A stretch of DNA of 64,000 bases, taken from the NCBI RefSeq assembly GCF_002277895.1, contig NZ_CP022998.1, positions 849,501 to 913,500 on the forward strand, written 5' to 3'. Origin of the DNA: Rhizobium sp. 11515TR (GTDB lineage Bacteria; Pseudomonadota; Alphaproteobacteria; Rhizobiales; Rhizobiaceae). The position numbers were made by a program, and so were the translations under genes. The notes under the pieces were generated by a model. It was not told where the DNA came from, made no database searches, and was given only the letters and a program-made list of their open reading frames with translations. Shown piece by piece: positions 35,575-44,881 of the stretch; within the stretch, counting starts at the first letter, position 1, and every line of letters begins with the position of its first letter.

Positions 35575-37086
35575 GTGAACCAAATCTCTGCTATCGAGCT
35601 CGTGGGCATCGACAAGAAGTTCGGTGCTGTCCACGCCAATAAAGATATCAACCTGACCGTCGCCAAGGGCTCGATCCACGGGATCATCGGCGAAAACGGT
35701 GCCGGGAAATCGACTCTCATGTCGATCATCTATGGCTTTTATCATGCCGACAGCGGTGAGATCCGCATCAACGGCAACCCGATCGCCATCCGCGACAGCC
35801 AGACGGCGATCGCAGCCGGCATCGGCATGGTGCACCAGCATTTCATGCTGGTCGACAATTTTACCGTCCTTGAAAACGTCATGCTGGGCGCCGAAGGCGG
35901 CGCGCTTCTCGCCAAGGGCGTTGCGGCCGCGCGCGCCGAGCTTAACCGGCTGGAGAAGGATTACGGCCTGGAAGTCGATCCGGATGCGTTGATCGAAGAG
36001 CTTCCCGTCGGCCAGCAGCAGCGCGTGGAAATCCTGAAGGCGATGTATCGCGGTGCCGAGATCCTCATTCTCGACGAACCCACCGGGGTTCTGACACCGG
36101 CCGAAGCCGACAATCTCTTCCGCATCCTTCGCGTGCTTCGCGACCAGGGCAAGACGATCATTCTCATCACTCACAAGCTGCGTGAGATCATGGCGATCAC
36201 CGATACGGTGTCGGTCATGCGCCGCGGCGAGATGGTTGCCACCCGCAAGACGGCGGAAACCACCGTCGAGGAATTGGCAGAATTGATGGTCGGACGCCGC
36301 GTGCTGCTGCGTGTCGAGAAGGGTGCTCCCAATCCGGGCGAAATCCTGCTGTCGGTGCGCAATCTCACCGTCAAGGACGGCCGTGGCGTCACCATGGTCG
36401 ACAATGTCTCCTTCGATGTCCGCGCCGGCGAAATCGTCGGCATTGCTGGTGTCGCCGGAAATGGTCAATCGGAATTGCTGGAGGCGATCGCCGGTATCCG
36501 CAAGCCGGCTTCGGGCGAGATCCTTCTGCACGGCAAGCCGATCGGCAACGCCGATCCTGCAGCACTTCGCAATCTCGGCCTTGCCCATATTCCCGAAGAC
36601 CGCCATCACATGGGTTTGGTCCTCAAGTTCGAGGAATATGAGAATTCCATGCTCGGCTATCACCGTGACCGCAAATACGGGCGCGGCGGTATGCTCGATC
36701 TCGACGCCATGCGCAAGGATGCCATCGAAAAGATCGAGAAATACGATATCCGCCCGCCGAACGCGCGGCTGAAGACCGCCAATTTCTCCGGCGGCAACCA
36801 GCAGAAGATCGTCGTCGCCCGCGAGATCGAGCGCGATCCGAAGGCGCTGCTGATCGGTCAGCCGACGCGCGGTGTCGATATCGGCGCCATCGAATTCATC
36901 CATCGCCGCATCATCGAGATGCGCGACGCCGGCAAGGCGATCCTGCTGGTGTCGGTGGAACTGGATGAAATCCGCGCGCTTTCGGACCGTATCCTCGTCA
37001 TGTTCGCCGGCCACATCGTCGGTGAAAAGTCGGCTGAGGCCGGTGAACAAACACTCGGCCTGATGATGGCCGGCATTGCCGCGTGA
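35575..37086 (+). CDS. Nucleoside ABC importer ATPase, two fused domains
   Basis: A 503-residue double ABC ATPase of the sugar/nucleoside type (YufO/NupO-like). The first domain has Walker A GENGAGKSTL and Walker B LILDEPTGVLTP, with a short signature LPVGQQQRVEIL. The second half has a degenerate P-loop (GIAGVAGNGQSELLE) and the signature FSGGNQQKIVVAREI. A degenerate second P-loop is usual for this class. The start is GTG at 35575, preceded by GGAG. It energises the two permeases downstream. Confidence 0.92.
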   Translation: MNQISAIELVGIDKKFGAVHANKDINLTVAKGSIHGIIGENGAGKSTLMSIIYGFYHADSGEIRINGNPIAIRDSQTAIAAGIGMVHQHFMLVDNFTVLENVMLGAEGGALLAKGVAAARAELNRLEKDYGLEVDPDALIEELPVGQQQRVEILKAMYRGAEILILDEPTGVLTPAEADNLFRILRVLRDQGKTIILITHKLREIMAITDTVSVMRRGEMVATRKTAETTVEELAELMVGRRVLLRVEKGAPNPGEILLSVRNLTVKDGRGVTMVDNVSFDVRAGEIVGIAGVAGNGQSELLEAIAGIRKPASGEILLHGKPIGNADPAALRNLGLAHIPEDRHHMGLVLKFEEYENSMLGYHRDRKYGRGGMLDLDAMRKDAIEKIEKYDIRPPNARLKTANFSGGNQQKIVVAREIERDPKALLIGQPTRGVDIGAIEFIHRRIIEMRDAGKAILLVSVELDEIRALSDRILVMFAGHIVGEKSAEAGEQTLGLMMAGIAA

Positions 37087-37093
37087 GGCGTAT

Positions 37094-38197
37094 ATGAGCA
37101 CGGCTTCCGTTCCGCTCCCGAACTGGATCACCTACGGCCTGATCCCCCTTCTCAACCTGATTGTTGCCTTCCTGATCTCCGGTCTTGTCGTCTGGTTCAT
37201 CGGCGAGAGCCCGCTCGATGCGCTTGTCCTGCTGCTGCAGGGCGCTCTCGGCAGCGGCGAAGGCATCGGCTTCACGCTGTATTATGCGACGAGCTTCATC
37301 TTCACTGGCCTTTCGGTCGCCGTCGCTATCCATGCTGGCCTTTTCAATATCGGCTCGGAAGGCCAGGCCTATGTCGGCGGTCTCGGCTGTGCGCTTGTGG
37401 CGCTGACCCTCGACCATTATGTGCCCTGGTATGTGACGATGCCCTTTGCCGTCATCGGCGCGGCGATCTTCGGGGCTCTCTGGGCCTTCATTCCTGCCTG
37501 GCTGCAGGCCAAGCGCGGCAGCCACGTCGTCATCACCACGATCATGTTCAACTTCATCGCTTCGGCGATGATGAACTTCCTGCTGGTGCATATACTGATC
37601 GTTCCGGGCAAGATGGCGCCGGAAACGCGTACGTTCCTTGAGGGCGGTCAGCTGCCGAAGCTCGGCTGGTTGATGGATATGTTCGGCTCGACCATCGGTG
37701 CGGCACCGCTCAACGTCTCCTTCCTGATCGCGCTCGTCATGTGCTTTCTCGTCTGGGTGCTCATCTGGCGCACCAAGCTCGGCTATGAAATGCGCACGCT
37801 GGGCCTCAGCCCCACCGCTGCCGTTTATGCCGGCATTCCCTATGCCCGCACGGTCGTCATCGCCATGCTGCTTTCGGGCGGCCTTGCCGGCATGATGGCG
37901 CTCAATCCCGTCATGGGTGCGTCCGCGCGCCTGCAGGTGGAATTCGTGCTCGGTGCGGGTTTTGTCGGTATCGCCGTGTCGCTGATGGGCCGTAATCATC
38001 CTCTCGGCATCATCGCGGCGGCGATCCTGTTCGGCATTCTCTATCAGGGCGGCGATGCATTGTCCTTCGACATGCCGAATATCACGCGCGACATGATCGT
38101 GGTGATCCAGGGTCTGGTCATCCTGTTTGCAGGGGCTCTCGAATATATGTTCCGACCTGCGCTCGTGCGCATCTACCAGACATTCGCCAGGACGTGA
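37094..38197 (+). CDS. Nucleoside ABC importer permease 1
   Basis: A 367-residue BPD_transp_2 family permease (YufP/NupP-like). The start at 37094 follows GTGAGG, since the frame reaching further upstream overlaps the ATPase gene. About ten transmembrane helices are present, with the conserved segment HAGLFNIGSEGQAYVGGLG and the late loop GAGFVGIAVSLMGRNHPLG. It forms the channel with the next gene product, 10 bp downstream. Confidence 0.9.
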   Translation: MSTASVPLPNWITYGLIPLLNLIVAFLISGLVVWFIGESPLDALVLLLQGALGSGEGIGFTLYYATSFIFTGLSVAVAIHAGLFNIGSEGQAYVGGLGCALVALTLDHYVPWYVTMPFAVIGAAIFGALWAFIPAWLQAKRGSHVVITTIMFNFIASAMMNFLLVHILIVPGKMAPETRTFLEGGQLPKLGWLMDMFGSTIGAAPLNVSFLIALVMCFLVWVLIWRTKLGYEMRTLGLSPTAAVYAGIPYARTVVIAMLLSGGLAGMMALNPVMGASARLQVEFVLGAGFVGIAVSLMGRNHPLGIIAAAILFGILYQGGDALSFDMPNITRDMIVVIQGLVILFAGALEYMFRPALVRIYQTFART

Positions 38198-38207
38198 GGA
38201 TCGGACG

Positions 38208-39179
38208 ATGGACTATTATGATCTTCTCATCAGCATATTGGGCTCGACGATCCGGCTATCGATCCCGCTGATCTTCACAGCGCTGGCGGGCCTGTTTTCC
38301 GAGCGAGCCGGCATCTTCGATATCGGCCTTGAAGGCAAGATGCTGGCTTCGGCCTTCGCTGCGGCCTGCGTCGCCTCAATCAGCGGCTCGCCCTGGGCTG
38401 GCCTTGCTGCTGGCGTTACAGTCTCAGTTGTCGTCGGTCTGCTGCATGGTTTTGCCTCGATCACCAATCGCGGCAACCAGATCGTTTCGGGCGTCGCGAT
38501 CAACTTCCTGATGGCCGGCTTGACCATCGTTCTCGGCCAAGCCTGGTTCGGACAGGGCGGCCGCACGCCGACTTTGCCTGCTACCGCGCGCTTTTCCGGC
38601 ATCACCCTGCCGGGCGCCGATGCCCTTCGTGACGTTCCGTTCATCGGGCCGCTCTACGCCAACGTTATCTCGGGCAACAATATTCTGACCTATCTCGCCT
38701 TCCTCACGGTGCCGATCTCCTGGTGGATCCTCTATCGGACCCGCTTCGGTCTGCGGCTGCGTGCGGTCGGTGAAAATCCGGGCGCCGTCGATACCGCCGG
38801 CATCTCGGTCGAATGGCTGCGCTATCGCTCGCTCATCGTTGCCGGCATTCTCTGCGGCTTCTCCGGCACATATCTCGCCATTGCGCAATCGGCCGCCTTC
38901 ATCAACAACATGTCGGCGGGCAAGGGCTATATCGCTCTCGCCGCACTGATCTTCGCCAAGTGGAAGCCGGTGCCGGTCATGTTCACCTGCCTTCTGTTCG
39001 GCTTCCTCGATGCCTTCGCCAATTTCATGCAGGGCAAGGCGGTTCCGGGCATTGGCGAGGTGCCGGTACAGATTTTCCAGGCGCTGCCCTATATCCTCAC
39101 CTGCATCCTGCTTGCAGGCTTTATCGGCGTCGCCAAGCCCCCGAAGGCCGGTGGCGTGCCCTATACCAAGGAGCGCTGA
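38208..39179 (+). CDS. Nucleoside ABC importer permease 2
   Basis: A 323-residue BPD_transp_2 permease (YufQ/NupQ-like) beginning MDYYDLLISILGSTIRLSIPL. The family segment SERAGIFDIGLEGKMLASAF is present, as is a late loop with GKGYIALAALIFAKWKP. It pairs with permease 1. The stop codon is three bases before the cytidine deaminase start, tying uptake and catabolism into one operon. Confidence 0.9.
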   Translation: MDYYDLLISILGSTIRLSIPLIFTALAGLFSERAGIFDIGLEGKMLASAFAAACVASISGSPWAGLAAGVTVSVVVGLLHGFASITNRGNQIVSGVAINFLMAGLTIVLGQAWFGQGGRTPTLPATARFSGITLPGADALRDVPFIGPLYANVISGNNILTYLAFLTVPISWWILYRTRFGLRLRAVGENPGAVDTAGISVEWLRYRSLIVAGILCGFSGTYLAIAQSAAFINNMSAGKGYIALAALIFAKWKPVPVMFTCLLFGFLDAFANFMQGKAVPGIGEVPVQIFQALPYILTCILLAGFIGVAKPPKAGGVPYTKER

Positions 39180-39182
39180 ACC

Positions 39183-39575
39183 ATGTCGCATGATCTGTTT
39201 GAGGCCGCGCGTGGCGCGATGGCCTTTGCGCATGCTCCCTATTCGAAATTCCCGGTCGGCGCGGCGATCCGCGCCGAGGATGGCAAGATCTATACCGGCG
39301 CCAATATCGAAAATCTCTCCTTCCCGCAGGGCTGGTGTGCCGAACCGACGGCGATCGGCCAGATGATCATGGGCGGTGCCAAGAAGATCGTCGAGATTGC
39401 CGTCATCGCCGAGAAGCTGCCGCTCTGCCCGCCTTGCGGCGGCTGCCGGCAAAAGATCGCCGAATTTGCCAGCAAGGAGACGCGCATCTATCTTTGCGAC
39501 GAAACCGGCGTGAGGAAGACCATGACCATGGACGAGATGCTCCCCTTCAGCTTCGAAACCGAGATACTCGGATGA
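39183..39575 (+). CDS. cdd: Cytidine deaminase
   Basis: A 130-residue homotetrameric-type cytidine deaminase that converts cytidine and deoxycytidine to uridine and deoxyuridine. The zinc site is complete: Cys52 and the proton-shuttling Glu54 in WCAEPTA, and Cys85/Cys88 in CPPCGGCRQ. APYSKFPVGAAI near the N terminus and TGANIEN in the substrate pocket are typical. It overlaps punA by four bases. Confidence 0.96.
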   Translation: MSHDLFEAARGAMAFAHAPYSKFPVGAAIRAEDGKIYTGANIENLSFPQGWCAEPTAIGQMIMGGAKKIVEIAVIAEKLPLCPPCGGCRQKIAEFASKETRIYLCDETGVRKTMTMDEMLPFSFETEILG

Positions 39576-40378
39576 GCGCGGCTGTTGACATTCTCACCGA
39601 GAAGCTCGGCGAATTGAAGCCGCGCTATGGCATCATCCTGGGTTCCGGCCTCGGCTCTCTCGTGGATGAGGTCAAAGACGCGCTGCGTATCCCCTATGCC
39701 GATCTGCCGGGCTTCCCGGTCAGCGCAGTATCAGGCCATGCGGGCACGCTGGTCGCAGGCAAGCTGGGCGATGTCCCCGTCATCATGCTTTCCGGCCGGG
39801 TGCATTATTACGAAAAGGGCGACGCCAATGCCATGCGCGCGCCGATCGAGACCTTGAAGGCTCTCGGCGTCGATACGCTGATCCTGACCAATTCGGCTGG
39901 ATCGCTACGGGAGGAAATGCCGCCGGGCTCGGTGATGCAGATCACCGATCACATCAACTATTCCGGCATGAACCCGCTGATCGGCGAGGAGAGCGACAGG
40001 CGCTTCGTCGGCATGACCAGCGCCTATGATACCGACCTCATCATGCGCATGCGCAAGGCGGCGGAAAAGGCCGAGATCAAGCTGTCGCACGGTGTCTATA
40101 TGTGGTTTTCCGGCCCGAGCTTCGAAACGCCGGCCGAGATCCGCATGGCGCGCATCCTGGGTGCCGATGCCGTTGGCATGTCGACGGTGCCGGAAGTCAT
40201 CCTGGCGCGTCTTTTCGGTCTAAGGGTTGCCGCTGCCTCCGTCATCACTAACTATGGTGCTGGCATGACCGGCGGAGAACTCTCGCATGAAGAGACGAAA
40301 GACATGGCTCCGGTCGGCGGCGCACGCCTTGCTGCCATTTTGAAAGAAATGATCGCTGACGAAGGAGATCCACAATGA
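39572..40378 (+). CDS. punA: Purine-nucleoside phosphorylase
   Basis: A 268-residue trimeric-type purine-nucleoside phosphorylase (PNP/MTAP class 2). Motifs are GIILGSGLGSLVD for phosphate binding, SGRVHYYEKG, LTNSAGSLREEMPPG, and WFSGPSFETPAEIRM followed by GADAVGMSTVPE. It splits purine (deoxy)nucleosides to base and (deoxy)ribose-1-phosphate. The ATG overlaps the cdd stop and the gene's own stop overlaps deoC, so translation is coupled through three genes. Confidence 0.95.
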   Translation: MSAAVDILTEKLGELKPRYGIILGSGLGSLVDEVKDALRIPYADLPGFPVSAVSGHAGTLVAGKLGDVPVIMLSGRVHYYEKGDANAMRAPIETLKALGVDTLILTNSAGSLREEMPPGSVMQITDHINYSGMNPLIGEESDRRFVGMTSAYDTDLIMRMRKAAEKAEIKLSHGVYMWFSGPSFETPAEIRMARILGADAVGMSTVPEVILARLFGLRVAAASVITNYGAGMTGGELSHEETKDMAPVGGARLAAILKEMIADEGDPQ

Positions 40379-41148
40379 CGGGCCATTCCCTCAGAGAAAC
40401 GGCAGCTGTTGCGCTTTCCCTTCTCGATCTCACCAATCTCAAGGATGACTGCACGCCGGCGCAGATCGAGGCGCTGTGCGCCCGCGCGCAATCGCCCTAT
40501 GGCAATACGGCCGCCATCTGCATCTGGCCGCGTTTTGTCGCCCAGGCGCGCAGCATTCTCGGAACCGATCATGTCGTTAAGATCGCAACCGTGGTGAATT
40601 TCCCGGCCGGTGATATGGAGGTGGCCGATGTTGCTGCCGAAGCGCGCGAAGCGATTGCTGATGGCGCCGACGAGATCGATCTGGTCATTCCCTATCGTGC
40701 CTTTCTGGCCGGCAAAGAGCAGGCCGTCACCGACATGGTCGCCGCGGTAAAGGCCGAATGCAAAGGCCCGGTGCTTTTGAAAACCATTCTCGAAACCGGC
40801 GAAATCAAGGATACCGCGCTGATCCGGCGCGCGTCGGAACTTGCGATCGAGGCTGGCTCTGATTTCATCAAGACGTCCACCGGCAAGGTGGCCGTCAACG
40901 CGACGCTGGAAGCCGCTGACATCATGCTGCGGGCGATCCGCGACAGCGGTCGCAAGGTCGGCTTCAAGCCTGCCGGCGGCATCGGCTCCGTTTCCGATGC
41001 GGCGCTCTATCTGAGCCTTGCCGAAACCATCATGACACCCGATTGGGCCATGCCCTCGACTTTCCGCTTCGGTGCATCGAGCCTCCTCGATGATATTCTG
41101 AACGTGCTGGCCGGCGGAGAGTCCAAGGTGGCCTCGTCAGGCTACTGA
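40375..41148 (+). CDS. deoC: Deoxyribose-phosphate aldolase
   Basis: A 257-residue class I aldolase that cleaves 2-deoxyribose-5-phosphate to glyceraldehyde-3-phosphate and acetaldehyde. The Schiff-base lysine is Lys166 in DFIKTSTGK. EIDLVIPYRAFLAG and FKPAGGIGSV are conserved around the active site. It lies in the salvage operon after punA (ATGA overlap) and three bases before deoA. Its substrate comes from the phosphorylases through phosphopentomutase, encoded at 44878-46098. Confidence 0.95.
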   Translation: MTGHSLRETAAVALSLLDLTNLKDDCTPAQIEALCARAQSPYGNTAAICIWPRFVAQARSILGTDHVVKIATVVNFPAGDMEVADVAAEAREAIADGADEIDLVIPYRAFLAGKEQAVTDMVAAVKAECKGPVLLKTILETGEIKDTALIRRASELAIEAGSDFIKTSTGKVAVNATLEAADIMLRAIRDSGRKVGFKPAGGIGSVSDAALYLSLAETIMTPDWAMPSTFRFGASSLLDDILNVLAGGESKVASSGY

Positions 41149-41151
41149 TCC

Positions 41152-42459
41152 ATGATCCCGCAGGAGATCATCCGTCAGAAGCGTAACGGCGCCATCCTTT
41201 CGGCCGCCGATATCGATGCGTTTATCGGTGCATTGGGGCGTGGCGAACTGGCTGAAAGCCAGATCGGCGCCTTCGCCATGGCCGTCTGGTTTCGCGGTAT
41301 GACGCGGGAGGAAACGGTAGCGCTGACGCTCGCCATGGCCCGCTCCGGTGATACCCTCTCCTGGCAAGGCATCGGCAGGCCGATCGCCGACAAGCATTCG
41401 ACGGGTGGCGTCGGCGACAACGTTTCGCTGATGCTCGCACCCATCGCTGCCGCCTGCGGCCTCGCCGTGCCGATGATTTCCGGCCGCGGCCTCGGCCACA
41501 CCGGCGGCACGCTCGACAAGCTGGAATCCATTCCCGGTTACGGGATCACGCCGGATGCAGCCCGCTTCCGCAAGGTGGTCGAGGAAGTCGGCTGCGCCAT
41601 CATCGGCCAGACCGGCGCGCTGGCACCCGCCGATGGCAAGCTCTATGCGGTACGCGATGTCACTGCCACGGTTGATTCCGCGCCGCTGATTACCGCCTCC
41701 ATCCTGTCGAAGAAACTGGCGGCCGGGCTGGAAACGCTGGTGCTCGACGTCAAGATCGGCAGCGGCGCCTTCATGACCTCGCTTGAGGAAGCGGAGACGC
41801 TGGCGCGCTCGCTGGTGGAGGTGGCCAATGGCGGCGGAGTCAAGACTTCGGCTCTGATCACCGACATGAACCAGCCTCTGGCCGACGCGGCCGGCAACGT
41901 GGTCGAGCTTCGTAACTGTCTGGATTTCTTGAGGGGTGACAAGGCAGGCACGCGGCTCGAAACGGTCGTGCTGGCCTTCGCATCCGAAATGCTTGTTCAG
42001 GCCGGCATTGCCGCGAACGTTGCCGAGGCGGAGGGCAGGGCGCGCGAGGCTTTGGCATCCGGCAAGGCGGCAGAGATATTCGGTCGCATGGTGCATGGTC
42101 TCGGCGGTCCGGCCGATCTGCTCGAACATCCCGATCGCTATCTGGCAAGCGCGCCGGTGCAGAAGCCGGTTCTCGCGGCCGCCGATGGCTGGCTCGGCGC
42201 CTGCGATACGCGAGCGATCGGCATGAGCGTGATCGATCTCGGTGGTGGCCGCCGTCGACCGCAGGACAGGATCGATCATCGCGTCGGCTTTACGGGCATC
42301 CTGCCGCTCGGCACGAAGGTGAGCAAAGGCGACCGTATCGCGACTATCCACGCGGCGGATGAGGCCAGCGCGGAGAAGGCTGTCGCCGATCTCTCAGCCA
42401 ATTACCGCCTCGTCGACGAAGCACCGGCTCCGTCGTCCGTCATCATCGGCAGGATCTGA
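41152..42459 (+). CDS. deoA: Thymidine phosphorylase
   Basis: A 435-residue pyrimidine-nucleoside phosphorylase. It starts MIPQEIIRQKRNGAILSAADI and carries KHSTGGVGDNVSLM for phosphate binding and the family signature SGRGLGHTGGTLDKLESIPG. It converts thymidine or deoxyuridine and phosphate to the base and deoxyribose-1-phosphate. It is the last gene of the plus-strand salvage operon. The following gene is convergent. Confidence 0.95.
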   Translation: MIPQEIIRQKRNGAILSAADIDAFIGALGRGELAESQIGAFAMAVWFRGMTREETVALTLAMARSGDTLSWQGIGRPIADKHSTGGVGDNVSLMLAPIAAACGLAVPMISGRGLGHTGGTLDKLESIPGYGITPDAARFRKVVEEVGCAIIGQTGALAPADGKLYAVRDVTATVDSAPLITASILSKKLAAGLETLVLDVKIGSGAFMTSLEEAETLARSLVEVANGGGVKTSALITDMNQPLADAAGNVVELRNCLDFLRGDKAGTRLETVVLAFASEMLVQAGIAANVAEAEGRAREALASGKAAEIFGRMVHGLGGPADLLEHPDRYLASAPVQKPVLAAADGWLGACDTRAIGMSVIDLGGGRRRPQDRIDHRVGFTGILPLGTKVSKGDRIATIHAADEASAEKAVADLSANYRLVDEAPAPSSVIIGRI

Positions 42460-42511
42460 TGGATGACAGCGCCACTGGTGCAGTCGGCGGCTTTGCACGG
42501 CCCTCGGCCAC

Positions 42512-43036
42512 CTACTGCTTCAACAGCAGATTGCCGTTCTGGACTCTATAGGAGTTCAGTTTCTTCATGAAGCTCATGCCGATCAGCGTCGTACCGAGCG
42601 CACTGTCCTTCGCCACCACGGCATCGACATCGCGGACCCGGATCGTGCCGATCTCCAGACGGTCGAGTTTGATGTAGGCGACTTTGGAAGTGCCGTTCGC
42701 GGTTTGGATGGGGTAGCGATAGTCGAGATCGACGCCGCTGAAGCCGAGGCTGCGCGCGGTGCTTTCGTTCATCGCGACGTAGGTTGCGCCGGTATCGATC
42801 ATCCCATGCACGGAGCGGCCATTGATGGTGAAATCACCCTCATAATGTCCGCCCGCGTTGGCGCGCAGCTGAACACTGCCATAGGAAACAGGAATCTCCG
42901 CTTTCGACGGCGCCAGCGAGACCGCTTCGACAGGCGCGGCCCTTGCGGCGGGCTCGTTATAGCTTTTCACCAACATCGGCACCTGGGTTGCCGCAACAGC
43001 AATGATACCGGCAATGACAAGAACGCGAACGAGCAT
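42512..43036 (-). CDS. Retropepsin-like aspartic protease, membrane-anchored (TIGR02281-type)
   Basis: A 174-residue protein starting MLVRVLVIAGIIAVAATQVPM, a single N-terminal membrane anchor. The start at 43036 follows AGGAGGGG. The single-domain aspartyl protease motif is MIDTGATYVAMNE with catalytic Asp81. The flap-like region and TLIGMSFMKKL near the end complete the fold, which must dimerise to be active. Such clan AA proteases are common in Alphaproteobacteria and their substrates are unknown. It stands alone between deoA and upp. Confidence 0.85.
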   Translation of the reverse strand: MLVRVLVIAGIIAVAATQVPMLVKSYNEPAARAAPVEAVSLAPSKAEIPVSYGSVQLRANAGGHYEGDFTINGRSVHGMIDTGATYVAMNESTARSLGFSGVDLDYRYPIQTANGTSKVAYIKLDRLEIGTIRVRDVDAVVAKDSALGTTLIGMSFMKKLNSYRVQNGNLLLKQ

Positions 43037-43106
43037 CGGCAAGGCCCCTCCTGCGGGCCAGGCCATCTATAAGCCAAGTATGCTGAAAGGACGCTAAAGC
43101 AATCAA

Positions 43107-43143
43107 TAAAAAGCCCGGCAGTTGAATAACGGCCGGGCCTTAT
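43107..43143 (-). terminator. Rho-independent terminator of upp
   Basis: On the minus strand AGGCCCGGC pairs with GCCGGGCTT around a loop of about 12 bases, followed by a TTTTTATTG tract. It lies about 20 bases after the upp stop codon. Confidence 0.85.
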
Positions 43144-43161
43144 AAGAGTATAATAGCGGAT

Positions 43162-43791
43162 TTACTTCGTTCCGTACATGCGGTCGCCGGCATCGCCGAG
43201 GCCGGGCACGATATAGCCCTTCTCGTTCAGGTGGCTGTCGATGGCGGCGGTAAAGACCGGCACGTCCGGATGCGCCTTGCGGAAATTGGCGATGCCTTCG
43301 GGGGCCGCCAGCAGGCACAGGAAACGGATATTGTGCGCGCCGCGCTCCTTCAGTTTTTCGATTGCGGCAATCGAGGAATTGCCTGTTGCCAGCATCGGAT
43401 CGACTACGATGATCAGGCGTTCCGAGATATCCTCCGGCGCCTTGAAGTAATATTCGACCGGCTGCAGCGTTTCGTGATCGCGGTAGACGCCGATATGCGA
43501 GACGCGGGCCGAGGGCACGAGATCGAGCATGCCTTCGAGCAGGCCGTTGCCGGCGCGCAGGATCGAGGCGAAGACCAGCTTCTTGCCTTCGAGGATCGGC
43601 GCATCCATCGGCTGCAGCGGCGTCTCGATGGTCTCGATCGTCAGTTCGAGGTCGCGGGTCACTTCGTAACAGAGCAGCGTCGAAATCTCGCGCAGCAGCC
43701 GGCGGAAGCTTCCCGTCGACGTGTCCTTCTTGCGCATGATTGTGAGCTTGTGCTGCACAAGCGGGTGATCGATGACAGTGACGCCGTCCAT
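43162..43791 (-). CDS. upp: Uracil phosphoribosyltransferase
   Basis: A 209-residue enzyme making UMP from uracil and PRPP. Conserved elements are [18 protein letters not shown] at the N terminus, the PRPP loop [10 protein letters not shown], and the C-terminal uracil-binding [15 protein letters not shown]. It salvages the uracil released by the phosphorylases nearby. It is followed by a good terminator. A gap of about 120 bp separates it from add upstream, so it may have its own promoter. Confidence 0.96.
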   Translation of the reverse strand: MDGVTVIDHPLVQHKLTIMRKKDTSTGSFRRLLREISTLLCYEVTRDLELTIETIETPLQPMDAPILEGKKLVFASILRAGNGLLEGMLDLVPSARVSHIGVYRDHETLQPVEYYFKAPEDISERLIIVVDPMLATGNSSIAAIEKLKERGAHNIRFLCLLAAPEGIANFRKAHPDVPVFTAAIDSHLNEKGYIVPGLGDAGDRMYGTK

Positions 43792-43912
43792 GGTTTCAGC
43801 CTTCCAGTAATTCCGCGATATGAGATGGTTCTTTCACGGAAATCGCCTCTGGTGCAAGAAAATAGGCCGCTTTTGGAGATTTCATCCCCAATATGGGGCC
43901 TTAACTGTGCAT

Positions 43913-44881
43913 TTAGAGCTTCGCCAACAACGCTGCCCGTGTCGCCTCGTCTACGAACGCCGCCTCGATCGCCGTGCGGGTCATCGCATCGATCTCGTCA
44001 TCGCTAAAACCGAAGGCTGACGATGCCAGCTCGTATTCCCGCTTCAGCGAGGTGTGGAAGAAGGGCGGATCGTCGGAACTTATCGTCACCTTCACGCCGG
44101 CGTCACGCAGCCTGCGCAACGGATGCGACTGGAAATCCGGGAAGACGTTGAGTGCGACATTGGAGCCGGGGCAAACCTCCAGCACGGTGCCGAGATCGGC
44201 AAGGCGCTTGACGAGGTCCATATCCTCGATGGCGCGCACGCCATGGCCAATACGCTGCGGGCGCACCAGGTCGACGGCATCGGCGACGCTGAATGCTCCG
44301 CAGACCTCGCCGGCATGGATGGTAATGCCGAGACCGGCCTCGCGGGCGATATCGAAGGCGCGGGCGTAATCGGCGACGCGGCCCATGCGCTCTTCGCCTG
44401 CCATGTTGAAACCAGTAATCAGCGGATTGTCGCTTTTGGCGGCATATTCGGCGGCCTTCACCACCCGGTCCGGACCAAAATGGCGTTCGCCGGTTACGAT
44501 CAGCCGCGCTTCGATACCGGTCTTTGTCTTGGCGGCACGGATGCCGGCGGAAACGCCTGCCATATAGGCGTCGGCGCCGAGGCCGATGCGATCGCCATGG
44601 TCGGGTGAAACGATTAGCTCGCTATAGATCGTGCCGATGCCGGCAAGCTCTTCCAGATAGGTTTCCGTCAGCAGCGCATAGTCCTCCTCGGTGCGATAGA
44701 CATCGGAAACCTTGTCGTAGCAGAGGAGGAATTCGGCAAAATCCTTCCAGAGATAAACACCGTCCTTGAGGAAGGCGCTGGTGTCGACGCTGTATTTCTC
44801 TGCTTGTGCGAGCGTCAATGCCGGTGGGGCCGCGCCCTCCAGATGGCAGTGCAGCTCCACCTTCTTCAAATGCGATGTCAA
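43913..44881 (-). CDS. add: Adenosine deaminase
   Basis: A 322-residue zinc-dependent deaminase giving inosine from adenosine. The N-terminal metal motif is [13 protein letters not shown]. Later metal and catalytic residues lie in [17 protein letters not shown] and [13 protein letters not shown]. The usual HxHxDG start is HCHLEG, as in many bacterial members, so adenine deaminase activity is a weaker alternative. It overlaps deoB by four bases. Confidence 0.92.
   Translation of the reverse strand: MTSHLKKVELHCHLEGAAPPALTLAQAEKYSVDTSAFLKDGVYLWKDFAEFLLCYDKVSDVYRTEEDYALLTETYLEELAGIGTIYSELIVSPDHGDRIGLGADAYMAGVSAGIRAAKTKTGIEARLIVTGERHFGPDRVVKAAEYAAKSDNPLITGFNMAGEERMGRVADYARAFDIAREAGLGITIHAGEVCGAFSVADAVDLVRPQRIGHGVRAIEDMDLVKRLADLGTVLEVCPGSNVALNVFPDFQSHPLRRLRDAGVKVTISSDDPPFFHTSLKREYELASSAFGFSDDEIDAMTRTAIEAAFVDEATRAALLAKL

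Noticed and set aside
35461..37131. A 556-codon minus-strand open frame opposite the nucleoside importer ATPase
   Set aside because: Its sequence is a composition shadow of the ATPase gene, which has complete Walker and signature motifs. The antisense product has no domain features.
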